Shown in pieces: positions 1 to 8,484 of a stretch of 64,000 bases of DNA (within the stretch, counting starts at the first letter, position 1; each line of letters begins with the position of its first letter). The position numbers were made by a program, and so were the translations under genes. The notes under the pieces were generated by a model. That model was not told where the DNA came from, did no database searches, and saw only the letters and a list, made by a program, of their open reading frames with translations. The stretch lies in assembly GCF_009834185.1 (NCBI RefSeq), contig NZ_CP047173.1:2666001-2730000 (forward strand). The letters run 5' to 3'. This DNA comes from Rathayibacter sp. VKM Ac-2760. Lineage in GTDB: Bacteria; Actinomycetota; Actinomycetes; Actinomycetales; Microbacteriaceae.

Positions 1-1021
1 ATCGCGCAGGACGATGTCGCGGCCGGAGGGAGGCGTCGCCGCCGGATCGACGTCGGCGTCGGTCGCGAGCGCGGGCGAGGACGCCTGCGCATCGAGGTCC
101 GCGAGCCGCTGGGCGCTGGAGAGCGCGGAGCGGGCGCTCTGCACGGCCAGCGGTGCCGCCGCCGCGACCTCGAAGACGGCGAGCGGCACCAGCGCGAGCA
201 CACCGAGCGCCGGGCCGCCGAGCTGCCCGATCGCGGGGATGCCGAGCGCGAGCCCCGCCCACGGCGCCGCCGGAGCAGAGCGCGAGGACGGCGGCGGCGA
301 GACCGGCCGAGGCCGCGCGCCGCCAGGTCGCCCGGCCGAGCGCCGCCTCCGCCGCCGCGACCTCGGCGACCGCGCCCTCGACCGCGTCGTAGGCGATCAG
401 CACGTCGAGCCGGGTCACGAGCAGGTGCAGGCGCTCGGCCAGCTCCCCGCGCAGCGGCGCGAGCGCGCGGTCGGCCCGCGCCGAGAGCAGGCCGGCGCCG
501 AGCGCTCCCCCGGCGAAGGCGACGACGAGCAGCCCGAGCAGCACGGCGCCCATCGCGGGCAGCAGCAGCCACACTCCGACCACCGCGGCGGCCGCCACCA
601 CGGCCGAGACCAGCATCGGCTGCACGATCCGCAGCGGCACGTCCTGCTGCGCGTCGACGTCTGCGACCACACGGGAGACGAGATCACCGCGCCGGACCCG
701 GCCGAGCCCGTCCGGCGCCACGGGCACGAGCCGCTCGTAGACGCCGGCGCGCAGCTCGGCCAGTGCGCGGAAGGCCGCGTCGTGCCCGGTGAGCCGCTCC
801 AGGTAGCGGAAGAACGCCCGCGCCAGCGCGAACGCGCGCACGCCGACCACGGCCATCGAGAGGAAGAGGATCGGCGGCTGCTCCGCCGCGCGCACGATCA
901 GCCAGGCCGAGCAGGCGAGCAGCGCCACGACCGAGGCCGAGGACAGCAGCCCGAAGGACAGCCCGGGGACGAAGCGCCGCGGTGACGGCAGGGCGGCCCG
1001 CAGCACGTCGGCGCGGTTCAT
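1..1021 (-). pseudogene. cydC: CydC, thiol reductant ABC exporter subunit: 5' part, apparent frameshift, cut by window edge
   Basis: CydC pairs with CydD in the membrane to export cysteine/glutathione needed for cytochrome bd assembly. The ATG at 1021 overlaps the cydD stop as ATGA. Reading down, about 250 residues of a normal ABC-exporter membrane domain are seen (MNRADVLRAALPSPRRF, then several hydrophobic helices, YLERLTGHDAAFRALAELR). Near 255-278 the frame stops making sense and becomes arginine-rich. The expected continuation (LALGIPAIGQLGGPALG, then AVFEVAAAAPLAVQSARSAL) lies in another frame and runs to position 1. One extra base in that stretch explains it. The shadow ORF on the plus strand changes amino-acid character at the same place, which supports a real frame change in this sequence. 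It may be a true pseudogene or an assembly error. The ATPase domain lies outside the window. Confidence 0.8.
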
Positions 1022-2640
1022 CGGAGCACCGCCTCGACGGGAGTGAGCGCGAGCTCGGCGTCGGCGGCCGCGATGGTCGCCGGCCGGTGGGTGGCGACGA
1101 GCACGATCACGCCCTCGTCGGCGAGACCGCGCAGACCGGCGAGCAGCGCCCGCTCCGACTCCGCGTCGAGTGCCGCGGTCGGCTCGTCGAGTGCCAGCAC
1201 CGCGCAGCCGCGCTCGAGCACGCGGTGCACGGCCCGCGCCACGGCCACCCGCGCCGCCTGCCCGCCCGAGAGACCGGTGCCGTCCGCGTCGATCCGGCGG
1301 CCGGGATCGAGCTCGCAGCCGGCGATGGCGAGCGCGCGCGCCACGCGCTCCGGCTCGGGCGAGCGCGAGCCGAGCGCGACGTTGGACCCGACGGTCCCCG
1401 GGAGCAGGTCGGGCCGCTGCCCCGACCAGGCGAGCCAGTCACGACGGGTCGACACGTCGACGGCCGCACCGCCGAGAGCGATCGAGCCGGTGACCGGCGC
1501 GAATCCGGCGAGGGCGGCCAGCAGGGTCGACTTGCCGGAGCCGCTGGGCCCGGTGAGCGCGGTGATCGTGCCGGCGCGCAGGGTGGCGTCGACGGGAGCG
1601 AGGACGCGTCCCGCTCCGTCGTCGACGGCGAGACCGCGCAGCTCGAGCGACCCCGGGCGCGCGATCGATGCCGTGCGGACCGGGACCGCCGCCGCGCGCT
1701 CGATGATCGCGAACACCTCGTCCGCCGCCTGCACCCCGTCCGCCGCCGCGTGGAACTCGGCGCCGACCTGCCGCACCGGCAGGAACACGTCCGGCGCGAG
1801 CACGAGCACGAACAGGCCGATCGCGAGACCCAGCGACCCGTCGACGAGTCGCAGCCCGATCGACACCGCGACGAGCGCGACCGACAGCGAGCCGGCCAGC
1901 TCCAGCACGAAGCTGCTGAGGAAGGTCACCCGCAGCACCTTCATCGTGTGCACCCGGTAGTCCTCGGTGAGCGCGCGGATCCGGGCGCCCTGCCGCTCCG
2001 CCCGCCCGAAGATCTTCAAGGTGGCCAGGCCGCCGACCGTGTCGACGAAGCCGGAGGCGAGCGCCTGCAGCCGGCGCCACTGCCGCTGCTGCACCGCCTG
2101 CGTCGCCCAGCCGATCAGCACCATGAACACCGGGATCAGCGGCAGCGTGACGACCAGGAAGAGCGCGCTGAGCGGATCGGCGAGGAAGACCACGAGGGTG
2201 AGGATCGGGGTCGCGATCGCCGTGGCGATCAGCTGCGGGAGGTAGCGCGTGAAGTAGCCGTCGAGCGCATCGAGCCCGCCGCCGAGCAGCGCGACCACTC
2301 CGCCGGAGCCGCCCGTGCGTCCCGCGGGCCCGAGCGCGACGAGCGCTCCGAGGGCCGCGGCTCGCAGCTCGCCCTTCGCTCCCGCTCCGCCGCGGGCCGC
2401 GTTGACCTCGATCGCCCAGGCCAGCACCGCGCGCGCCGCGACGACACCGGCCAGCGCGGCGAGCGACGGCGTCAGCTCGGCGGCCGACCGCCCGTCCACC
2501 GCACCCGCGACCAGCTGCGCGATCAGCCAGGCGAACGCGATCGTCGCGGCGGTCCGGGCGAGCGCGAGCGCTCCGCCGAGCGCGAGGAAGCGGCGCGCGG
2601 CGCGGGCGTGGCGGAGCAATCGGGGATCGAGGGGCTTCAC
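1018..2640 (-). CDS. cydD: CydD, thiol reductant ABC exporter subunit
   Basis: ABC exporter half-transporter (540 aa) that works with CydC to move thiols across the membrane for cytochrome bd maturation. The N-terminal ~310 residues form the six-helix membrane domain. The ATPase domain follows, with Walker A GPSGSGKST near residue 367, signature LSGGQAARVAVARAV near 455 and Walker B LALDEPTAALD near 483. It follows cydB by 13 bp and overlaps cydC by 4 bp, giving the order cydA-cydB-cydD-cydC on one transcript. This order and the lack of a separate cydX are usual for actinobacteria. The family assignment is firm. CydD rather than CydC is judged from its place directly after cydB. Confidence 0.93.
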   Translation of the reverse strand: MKPLDPRLLRHARAARRFLALGGALALARTAATIAFAWLIAQLVAGAVDGRSAAELTPSLAALAGVVAARAVLAWAIEVNAARGGAGAKGELRAAALGALVALGPAGRTGGSGGVVALLGGGLDALDGYFTRYLPQLIATAIATPILTLVVFLADPLSALFLVVTLPLIPVFMVLIGWATQAVQQRQWRRLQALASGFVDTVGGLATLKIFGRAERQGARIRALTEDYRVHTMKVLRVTFLSSFVLELAGSLSVALVAVSIGLRLVDGSLGLAIGLFVLVLAPDVFLPVRQVGAEFHAAADGVQAADEVFAIIERAAAVPVRTASIARPGSLELRGLAVDDGAGRVLAPVDATLRAGTITALTGPSGSGKSTLLAALAGFAPVTGSIALGGAAVDVSTRRDWLAWSGQRPDLLPGTVGSNVALGSRSPEPERVARALAIAGCELDPGRRIDADGTGLSGGQAARVAVARAVHRVLERGCAVLALDEPTAALDAESERALLAGLRGLADEGVIVLVATHRPATIAAADAELALTPVEAVLR

Positions 2641-2653
2641 GGCGATCGGCCGA

Positions 2654-3673
2654 TCAGTGCGCGTCGACCGGGATGTGCGTCCGGGTGATGCGCTTGCGGA
2701 AGATCCAGTAGGTCCAGGCCTGGTAGCCGACGATCAGGGGCACGAAGACCAGTGCCGTCCAGCTCATCACGGTCAGCGTGTAGGGCGTGCTCGAGGCGTT
2801 CTCGATGGTCAGGCTGTTCGCGACGTCGTTCGACGCGGGCATCACCGCCGGGAAGAGCGTGGTGAACAGCGCGAGCACCGCGAGGGCGATCGTGCCGGCG
2901 AGCAGGGCGAAGGCGCGCCCCTCCCGTCCGCGCAGATTCGCCAGCCACGCCAGCACCAGCGCCGTCGCCGCAGCGATCGAGAGCAGCCAGGAGGGGCCGC
3001 TGCCCTGCGCGAGGTTGGTCCAGCCGAGGAAGACGGCCGCGACCGCGATGGTCACCAGGCCCGCCCGCGTCGCCAGCCGGCGCGCCCGCTCGCGGATCTC
3101 ACCGTCGGTCTTGAGCGAGACGAAGACGACGCCGTGGGTGAAGAAGAGCAGCAGGGTGGTCGCGCCACCCAGCAGCGCGTACGGGTTCAGCAGGTCGAAG
3201 ACCGTGCCGATGTAGTTGTGGTCGACGTCCAGCGGCACGCCCTGCACGATGTTCGCGAAGGCGACGCCCCAGAGGAACGCCGGCACCGCCGAGCCGACCA
3301 CGATCATCGAGTCGAACCGCTTCTTCCAGGCCGCCTCGGGGCGCTGGTGCCGGTACTCGAACGAGACACCGCGAGCGATCAGCGCGAGCAGGATCAGCAG
3401 CAGCGGCAGGTAGAAGCCGCTGAAGAGCGTCGCGTACCACTCCGGGAACGCGGCGAACATCGCGGCTCCCGCGACGATCACCCAGGTCTCGTTGAGGTCC
3501 CAGACCGGTCCGATGGTGTTGATCAGGACGCGGCGATCGGTGTCGTCGCGGCCGAGGAACGGCAGCGACATCCCGACGCCGAAGTCGAAGCCGTCGAGCA
3601 CGAAGTAGCCGATGAAGAAGGCGGCGACGATCCAGAACCAGAGCGTGGCCAGATCGAGTGATCCGAGATCCAT
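2654..3673 (-). CDS. cydB: Cytochrome bd ubiquinol oxidase subunit II (CydB)
   Basis: CydB (339 aa, normal length) is the second membrane subunit of the high-affinity cytochrome bd terminal oxidase, which reduces oxygen with quinol. The N-terminus carries the family motif LDGFDFGVG (about residues 27-35) and a conserved WDLNETWVI segment, followed by repeated hydrophobic helices ending in KRITRTHIPVDAH. It lies 31 bp downstream of cydA and 13 bp upstream of cydD in the same operon. Nothing in the sequence looks abnormal. The ATG at 3673 is the natural start since the first helix begins a few residues later. Confidence 0.96.
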   Translation of the reverse strand: MDLGSLDLATLWFWIVAAFFIGYFVLDGFDFGVGMSLPFLGRDDTDRRVLINTIGPVWDLNETWVIVAGAAMFAAFPEWYATLFSGFYLPLLLILLALIARGVSFEYRHQRPEAAWKKRFDSMIVVGSAVPAFLWGVAFANIVQGVPLDVDHNYIGTVFDLLNPYALLGGATTLLLFFTHGVVFVSLKTDGEIRERARRLATRAGLVTIAVAAVFLGWTNLAQGSGPSWLLSIAAATALVLAWLANLRGREGRAFALLAGTIALAVLALFTTLFPAVMPASNDVANSLTIENASSTPYTLTVMSWTALVFVPLIVGYQAWTYWIFRKRITRTHIPVDAH

Positions 3674-3704
3674 GTGCGGGTGTGCCCTTCTCAGTGAACG
3701 GTGC

Positions 3705-5114
3705 TCAGTAGACGGTGCCGACGAGCTGCGGGCGACCGCTCTCCTCGTCGATCTCGGGGGCGTCGTCGGGGCCGGCCTGCGCGGCCTTCTTGATCAGGCG
3801 GAACTCGACGACCGCGAGCGTGCCGTAGATCGCGGTGAAGGCGATCAGCGAGATCAGCACCTCGATCCCGCTGACCCCGGGCGAGACGCCGTCCGCGGTC
3901 TTCAGCAGGCCGAAGACCAGCCAGGGCTGGCGGCCCATCTCGGTGAAGACCCAGCCGACGATCATCGCCAGCAGCGGCAGCGGGGCCGCCCAGATCGCGA
4001 TCTTCCACATCCACTGCTTCGGCTGCCGGCCCTTGCGGGTGAACCAGAGGCCGGCGGCGGCGACGCCGATAGCGAGGACGCCGAGCGCCATCATCCAGCG
4101 GAACGACCAGTAGGTGACCCAGATGATCGGCGTGTAGTCGCCGGGACCGTAGACCGCGCTGTACTGCGCCTGCAGGTCGTTGATGCCCTCCACGGTGCCG
4201 GTGAAGGTGTGGGTGGAGAGGAAGGAGAGCAGGTAGGGGATGCGGATCGAGAACAGCTCGCTCGAGCCGTCCGGCGTGCCCCAGGTGAAGACCGAGAAGG
4301 AGGCGTCGGCGCCGGTCGAGGTCTTGTAGAGCGCCTCCGCGGCCGCCATCTTCATCGGCTGCGTGTCGACCATCGCGAGGCCGAGCGAGTCGCCGGTGAA
4401 GAGGGTGAGGCCGCCGCTGACGAGCATCATCCAGGCACCGAACTTCAGCGCGGGGCGCATCGTCTCGAGGTGCTGGTTGCGCGAGAGGTGGTACGCGGCG
4501 ACGCTGACGATCACGGCGGCAGAGACCATGAAGCAGGCGAAGATCGTGTGCGGGAACGCGGCGAGCGCGACCTTGTTGGTCAGCAGCGCCCAGATGTCGG
4601 TGAGCTCGGCGCGGCCCTTGGCCTCGTTGATCCGGAAGCCGACCGGGTTCTGCATGAAGGCGTTCGCGGCGATGATGAAGTAGGCCGAGAGCGTCGTGCC
4701 GAGCGTGGTCAGCCAGATCGTGGCGAGGTGCAGCTTCTCGGGCAGCTTGTCCCAGCCGAAGATCCACAGGCCGATGAACGTGGCCTCGAGGAAGAACGCG
4801 AGCAGCCCCTCGAAGGCGAGCGGTGCGCCGAAGACGTCGCCGACGAAGCGGGAGTAGTCGCTCCAGTTCATCCCGAACTGGAACTCCTGGACGATGCCGG
4901 TCACGACGCCCATCGCGAAGTTGATCAGGAAGATCTTCCCGAAGAACTTCGTCAGCTGGAGGTAGTGCACGCGGCCGGTGCGCACCCAGCAGGTCTGGAA
5001 GATCGCCACCGTCAGCGCCATGCCGATGGTGAGCGGCACGAAGAGGAAGTGGTAGATCGTCGTCAGACCGAACTGCCAGCGCGACAGCAGAAGCGGATCC
5101 AGGAGTTCGTTCAC
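3705..5114 (-). CDS. cydA: Cytochrome bd ubiquinol oxidase subunit I (CydA)
   Basis: CydA (469 aa) binds hemes b558, b595 and d and oxidises quinol. Visible landmarks are the N-terminal SRWQFGLTTIYHFLFVPLTIG segment, which contains a heme-ligand His (residue 22), and GRQPW near residue 390. The total length fits the short Q-loop form usual in actinobacteria. The start is a GTG at 5114. No Shine-Dalgarno precedes it, but a TAGGCT box ends 7 bases upstream, so the message is probably leaderless. First gene of cydABDC. A perfect palindrome CCAGTACTGG lies about 46 bp upstream and may be an operator. Confidence 0.96.
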   Translation of the reverse strand: MNELLDPLLLSRWQFGLTTIYHFLFVPLTIGMALTVAIFQTCWVRTGRVHYLQLTKFFGKIFLINFAMGVVTGIVQEFQFGMNWSDYSRFVGDVFGAPLAFEGLLAFFLEATFIGLWIFGWDKLPEKLHLATIWLTTLGTTLSAYFIIAANAFMQNPVGFRINEAKGRAELTDIWALLTNKVALAAFPHTIFACFMVSAAVIVSVAAYHLSRNQHLETMRPALKFGAWMMLVSGGLTLFTGDSLGLAMVDTQPMKMAAAEALYKTSTGADASFSVFTWGTPDGSSELFSIRIPYLLSFLSTHTFTGTVEGINDLQAQYSAVYGPGDYTPIIWVTYWSFRWMMALGVLAIGVAAAGLWFTRKGRQPKQWMWKIAIWAAPLPLLAMIVGWVFTEMGRQPWLVFGLLKTADGVSPGVSGIEVLISLIAFTAIYGTLAVVEFRLIKKAAQAGPDDAPEIDEESGRPQLVGTVY

Positions 5115-5121
5115 GCCCCCG

Positions 5122-5127
5122 AGCCTA
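5122..5127 (-). promoter_or_regulatory. Probable -10 box of cydA (leaderless)
   Basis: TAGGCT on the minus strand, with 7 bases between it and the GTG of cydA, so the transcript would start at or next to the start codon. No clear -35 hexamer is seen. The placement is inferred from the recurring TANNNT-N6/7-start pattern in this window. Confidence 0.5.
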
Positions 5128-5159
5128 GGTCGAGGGCGGGGCGCCGAGGCCCCCCGATC

Positions 5160-5169
5160 CCAGTACTGG
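5160..5169. promoter_or_regulatory. Palindrome upstream of cydA, candidate operator
   Basis: CCAGTACTGG is a perfect 10-bp palindrome. It lies about 46 bp upstream of the inferred cydA transcription start, a position suited to an activator or redox regulator. The binding protein is unknown. Confidence 0.35.
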
Positions 5170-5509
5170 AGCGGATGTGCGGGTCTCAGCGCCCGTCGGA
5201 CGGCCCCCTTCCCGGGGTGATCCGCGAGCCTCCCCTCGGGCCCTCTCGCCGGCGCTCTCTCGACGTCGAGACAGAGCGTCTCGACGTCGAGCGATCCCTC
5301 CGCCGAGGACCTCGGGAGCAGGGCCCTCCCCCGTCGGGACCCCGGCGGCGGACCTCTCGACGGCGAGCGAACGGCGACGCTCCCGCCGACGGCCGATCCC
5401 GGCGCAGGATTACCAGCACTTTCTCAGGCTCTCGGACGCGCCGGTCCTGGGTGGGAATGCGTGCGGCGACGCATCCCGTCGTTCGCGGCTCCCGCCCGGC
5501 CGCGCCCCC
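5170..5509. promoter_or_regulatory. Divergent cydA-tetR intergenic region with repeated CTCGACGTCGAG palindromes
   Basis: This gap holds no convincing gene. It contains a 14-bp palindrome TCTCGACGTCGAGA at 5258-5271 and its 12-bp core CTCGACGTCGAG again at 5280-5291. The centres are 21 bp apart, about two helical turns. A one-mismatch copy (CTCGACGGCGAG) lies at 5356-5367. The spacing is typical of operator pairs bound by dimeric repressors. The adjacent TetR is the obvious candidate, but this is inference. Confidence 0.5.
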
Positions 5510-5515
5510 TACGAT
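5510..5515 (+). promoter_or_regulatory. Probable -10 box of the TetR gene (leaderless)
   Basis: TACGAT followed by 6 bases and the ATG at 5522. No separate Shine-Dalgarno is seen at useful spacing, so the transcript probably starts at the ATG. Confidence 0.5.
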
Positions 5516-5521
5516 CGAGGG

Positions 5522-6106
5522 ATGCCGAGCAAGGGGAGCTACGCCAAGGGTGTCGCCAAGCGCGAGGAGATCCTGCAGACCGCCCTCGAGGTGTTCTCGC
5601 GCCAGGGGTACCGCAAGGCCTCGCTGCGCGAGATCTCGGAGGAGGTCGGCCTCACGCAGGCCGGACTGCTGCACTACTTCGACTCGAAGGAGGAGCTCTT
5701 CGCCGAGGTCCTCCGCAAGCGCGACGACACCGACCGCGCCGTCTACGACCTGGAGAAGAAGGGCGACGACGCGATCGAGGAGGTCGTCCGCCTCATCCGC
5801 CACAACAGCGAGGTGCCCGGGCTCGTCCACCTCTACGCGACGCTCTCCGCCGACGCGACCGACGAGTCGCACCCCGCGCACCCGTTCTTCGTCGAGCGCT
5901 ACCAGACCGTCAACGAGGTCTTCGCCGCCCGCGTCCGCGACGACCAGAGCGAGGGTCTCATCGCCGCCGACATCGATCCGGACATCGCGGCGAAGATGAT
6001 CACGGCCCTGTCCGACGGCCTCCAGGTGCAGTGGCTGCTCGACGACTCGGTGGACATGGGCTCGATCGTCGAGACGTTCTGGTCGCTGCTCAAGCGGGTC
6101 CGCTGA
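5522..6106 (+). CDS. TetR/AcrR family transcriptional regulator
   Basis: A 194-residue regulator. The N-terminal helix-turn-helix is clear: KREEILQTALEVFSRQGYR, then SLREISEEVGLTQAGLLHYF, then DSKEELFAEVL, the usual TetR pattern over residues 12-60. The C-terminal ~130 residues form the variable ligand domain and give no ligand hint. It is divergent from the cyd operon and followed 29 bp later by a DedA gene. Three copies of a CTCGACGTCGAG palindrome lie upstream and could be its own operator. The ATG at 5522 is preferred over upstream in-frame starts because the HTH begins immediately afterwards and a TACGAT box sits 6 bp before it. Confidence 0.9.
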   Translation: MPSKGSYAKGVAKREEILQTALEVFSRQGYRKASLREISEEVGLTQAGLLHYFDSKEELFAEVLRKRDDTDRAVYDLEKKGDDAIEEVVRLIRHNSEVPGLVHLYATLSADATDESHPAHPFFVERYQTVNEVFAARVRDDQSEGLIAADIDPDIAAKMITALSDGLQVQWLLDDSVDMGSIVETFWSLLKRVR

Positions 6107-6135
6107 GCCGTGAGCGACAGCGACGGCCCGCGCCC

Positions 6136-6774
6136 GTGAACGACGCCCTGACCGGCATCCTCGCCTTCGTGGTGAGCGTGCCGCCGCTCTGGCGGACGCT
6201 GCTGGCCGGTGTCGCCGTGTTCTTCGAGACGACGATCCTCGCCGGGCTGATCGTGCCCGGCGACACGATCGTGATCGTCAGTGCGACCGGGGTCACCTCC
6301 CCCCTGCAGTTCGTCGCCCTCGCGCTCACCGTCATCGTCGGCGCGCTCTGCGGCGAGTCGGTCGGCTTCCTCCTCGGCCGGTGGTTCGGCCCGCGGATCC
6401 GCGGCTCGCGCCTCGGCCGCCGGCTCGGCGAGAAGAACTGGCTGCGGGCCGAGCGCTACCTCGCCCGCCGCGGCGGCATCGCCGTGTTCCTCTCCCGCTT
6501 CCTGCCGGTGCTGCACTCGCTCATCCCCCTCACGGTCGGGATGAGCGCGATGAGCTACCGCACCTTCATGGCGTGGACGACTCCGGCGTGCATCGTCTGG
6601 TCGTTCGCCTACGTCGGCGTCGGCGCGGCTGCCGCGGGCGGCTACCGCGAGCTGTCCGACCAGCTGCACTACGCCGGCTATCTCTTCGTCGGCGCGATCG
6701 TCGTCTTCGTGCTGGTCGTCCTCGGCGTGAAGAAGCTCCTCTCACGCGCAGAGGCGCGTCACCTCGATGAGTGA
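6136..6774 (+). CDS. DedA family membrane protein
   Basis: A 212-residue DedA/VTT-domain integral membrane protein. Members are linked to membrane lipid scrambling and envelope homeostasis. The GTG start gives VNDALTGILAFVVSV. Family features include FFETTILAGLIVPGDTIVI, the ESVGFLLGRWFGPRI segment and the conserved FLSRFLPVLHSLIPLTVGMS stretch with its Arg-Phe-Leu-Pro core, followed by two more helices and a basic tail. It lies 29 bp after the TetR gene and could be co-transcribed with it. No strong Shine-Dalgarno is seen. The stop codon lies inside a terminator hairpin. Confidence 0.9.
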   Translation: MNDALTGILAFVVSVPPLWRTLLAGVAVFFETTILAGLIVPGDTIVIVSATGVTSPLQFVALALTVIVGALCGESVGFLLGRWFGPRIRGSRLGRRLGEKNWLRAERYLARRGGIAVFLSRFLPVLHSLIPLTVGMSAMSYRTFMAWTTPACIVWSFAYVGVGAAAAGGYRELSDQLHYAGYLFVGAIVVFVLVVLGVKKLLSRAEARHLDE

Positions 6775-6782
6775 CGCGCCTC
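6751..6782. terminator. Hairpin between convergent dedA and the osmoprotectant operon
   Basis: Perfect 12-bp inverted repeat GAGGCGCGTCAC / GTGACGCGCCTC with an 8-base loop. It overlaps the last codons and the TGA of dedA and lies 19 bp from the end of the converging operon. No U-tract follows on either strand, as is common in high-GC actinobacteria. Confidence 0.6.
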
Positions 6783-6800
6783 CGGGCGTGGGCGGTTCGG

Positions 6801-7727
6801 TCAGCTGAGGAGGCCGGCCGAGGTGAGCCACTCGGTCGCGATGGCCGCGGCCGACTTCTGCTCGTTGACGCTCTCGGAGTTGAGCGCGACGAGGTCGTCG
6901 GCGGTCAGCTTCGCGCTGACCTCGTTCAGCACCTCGGCGGCGTCGTCGGAGACCTTCTCGGAGACGATCGGCACCACGTTGTCCGCGACGAACAGGCCGT
7001 CCGGGTCCGCGAGGGGGAGCAGGTCGTTCGACTCGATGTTCGGGTCGGCGGTGTAGATGTTGGCCAGCTGGATCTGGTTGCTGGCCAGCGCGTTGACCGT
7101 CGTGGATCCGCCGCTGTCCTCGATCGCCTGGAATGTGGTGGCGACGCCGTACTTCGACTGGAGCGCGTCGGGCCCGTAGGGGCGGGTCTGCAGCTCGGAG
7201 TTGCCGCCGAGCACGATCGTGTCGGTGACGTTCTTCAGCGACGCGATGTCGGTCAGGTTCCACTGGTCGGCGAAGGCCTGGGTGACCGTGTAGGAGTTCT
7301 GGTCGCTCGCGTCCGCGGCGTCGAGCGCGCGCAGACCGTCGGGCAGGGCGTCGGTGAGCGCCGAGTAGACGTCGTCCGCCGTCGTCGCGGTGGTGTCCGG
7401 CTCGAGCGCCTGGAGCAGGCTGCCGCCGTACTCGGGGAAGACGTCGATCGAGCCGCTCTCGATCTCGGGCAGGTAGATCTCGCGCTGGCCGATGCGGAAG
7501 TCGCGCTCCACGGTCAGGCCGTCGTTCTCGAGGGCCTGCGCGTAGATCTCCGCGATGATCTCGTTCGAGTAGTAGTCCTGCGAGCCGACGACGATGGTGT
7601 CGCCTCCGGCCGTCGCTCCCGATCCCTCGTCGAGCGGATCGCTGGAGGAGCACCCTGCCAGTGCCACGACGGCACCGACCGCGAGTGCGCTGAGCGCGAC
7701 ACGGCCCTTCTTGGTTGCTGTGAACAT
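6801..7727 (-). CDS. Osmoprotectant (glycine betaine/choline type) ABC transporter substrate-binding lipoprotein
   Basis: A 308-residue extracytoplasmic binding protein (OpuAC/ProX-like quaternary-amine class). It opens with a basic n-region, a hydrophobic helix and the lipobox LAGC (Cys26), followed by an acidic/serine linker and GSQDYYSNEIIAEIYAQAL, typical of the family's start. The ATG at 7727 is chosen because AAGGGAA lies 6-7 bases upstream; a longer in-frame start would overlap the permease gene and spoil the signal peptide. It is the last gene of a four-gene importer operon. It should catch betaine-type compatible solutes outside the membrane. The exact ligand cannot be told. Confidence 0.9.
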   Translation of the reverse strand: MFTATKKGRVALSALAVGAVVALAGCSSSDPLDEGSGATAGGDTIVVGSQDYYSNEIIAEIYAQALENDGLTVERDFRIGQREIYLPEIESGSIDVFPEYGGSLLQALEPDTTATTADDVYSALTDALPDGLRALDAADASDQNSYTVTQAFADQWNLTDIASLKNVTDTIVLGGNSELQTRPYGPDALQSKYGVATTFQAIEDSGGSTTVNALASNQIQLANIYTADPNIESNDLLPLADPDGLFVADNVVPIVSEKVSDDAAEVLNEVSAKLTADDLVALNSESVNEQKSAAAIATEWLTSAGLLS

Positions 7728-7728
7728 G

Positions 7729-8484
7729 CTATTTCCCTTCGTCGATGGGGATTCCCACCACCGCACGGCGTCGGAGCGACGACGCGCGGAAACCTGTGCT
7801 GCCGGTCGAGGCGCGGCTGAGACCGAGCACGACGCCGCGGGGCACCGCGACGCGCTGCAGGATCGCGAACAGCACCTCGCTGAGCAGCGTCAGCACGATC
7901 ACGATGATCGAGCCGGCGAGCATCTGCGGGTAGTCGCCCGCCTTGACGCCCTGGAAGATGTAGTGGCCGAGGCCGCCCGAGCCGATGTAGTCCGCCAGCG
8001 TCGCCGTCGCGATGATCTGCAGGGCCGCGACGCGCAGTCCGCCGATCAGCAGCGGCAGGCCGAGCGGGATCTCCACCTTGGTCAGGATCTGCCACTCGGT
8101 CATCCCGACGGAGCGCGCGGCGTCGACCGTGCGCCGGTCGACCGCCTCGAGGCCGGAGTACGCGCCGGCCAGGATCGAGGGGATCGCGAGGATCACCAGC
8201 GCGATCAGCGGGGCGCCGAGGCCGAGGCCCAGGCTCATCGCCGCGAGGACGAGCACACCGAGCGTGGGCAGAGCGCGCAGCCCGCCGGCGACGGGCACGG
8301 TGATGCCCTTGCCCTTGCCGGTGTGCCCGATCAGGTAGCCGAGCGGGATGGCGATCACCGCGGCGATCACGAGGACGAGGAGGCTGATGCCGAGGTGCTG
8401 CGAGACGCGGGTGGGGATGCCGTAGATCCCGGTCCAGTGCGACGGGTCGCCGATCCAGGCGAAGGCCTGCGCGATGAGGTTCAT
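7729..8484 (-). CDS. Osmoprotectant ABC transporter permease (second subunit)
   Basis: A 251-residue membrane permease of the glycine-betaine/proline importer class. About five or six hydrophobic helices surround a binding-protein-dependent permease loop (DAARSVGMTEWQILTKVEIP, EAA-type, near residues 125-145). The ATG at 8484 overlaps the stop of the upstream permease as ATGA; a longer frame exists but would run into that gene. The binding-protein gene starts one base after its stop. It forms a heterodimeric channel with the permease encoded upstream. Confidence 0.9.
   Translation of the reverse strand: MNLIAQAFAWIGDPSHWTGIYGIPTRVSQHLGISLLVLVIAAVIAIPLGYLIGHTGKGKGITVPVAGGLRALPTLGVLVLAAMSLGLGLGAPLIALVILAIPSILAGAYSGLEAVDRRTVDAARSVGMTEWQILTKVEIPLGLPLLIGGLRVAALQIIATATLADYIGSGGLGHYIFQGVKAGDYPQMLAGSIIVIVLTLLSEVLFAILQRVAVPRGVVLGLSRASTGSTGFRASSLRRRAVVGIPIDEGK

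Noticed and set aside
14..2688. Long plus-strand open frames over the cyd exporter genes
   Set aside because: Arg/Gln/His- or Ser/Ala-rich antisense shadows of cydC and cydD; no domain and no ribosome site.
3612..5999. 795-residue plus-strand frame across cydA and into the TetR gene
   Set aside because: Antisense of cydA, then out-of-frame reading of the regulator; composition is that of a shadow.
6736..7800. Earlier start of the osmoprotectant binding protein at 7766
   Set aside because: It would overlap the permease gene and place extra residues before a complete lipoprotein signal; the ATG at 7727 has a Shine-Dalgarno.
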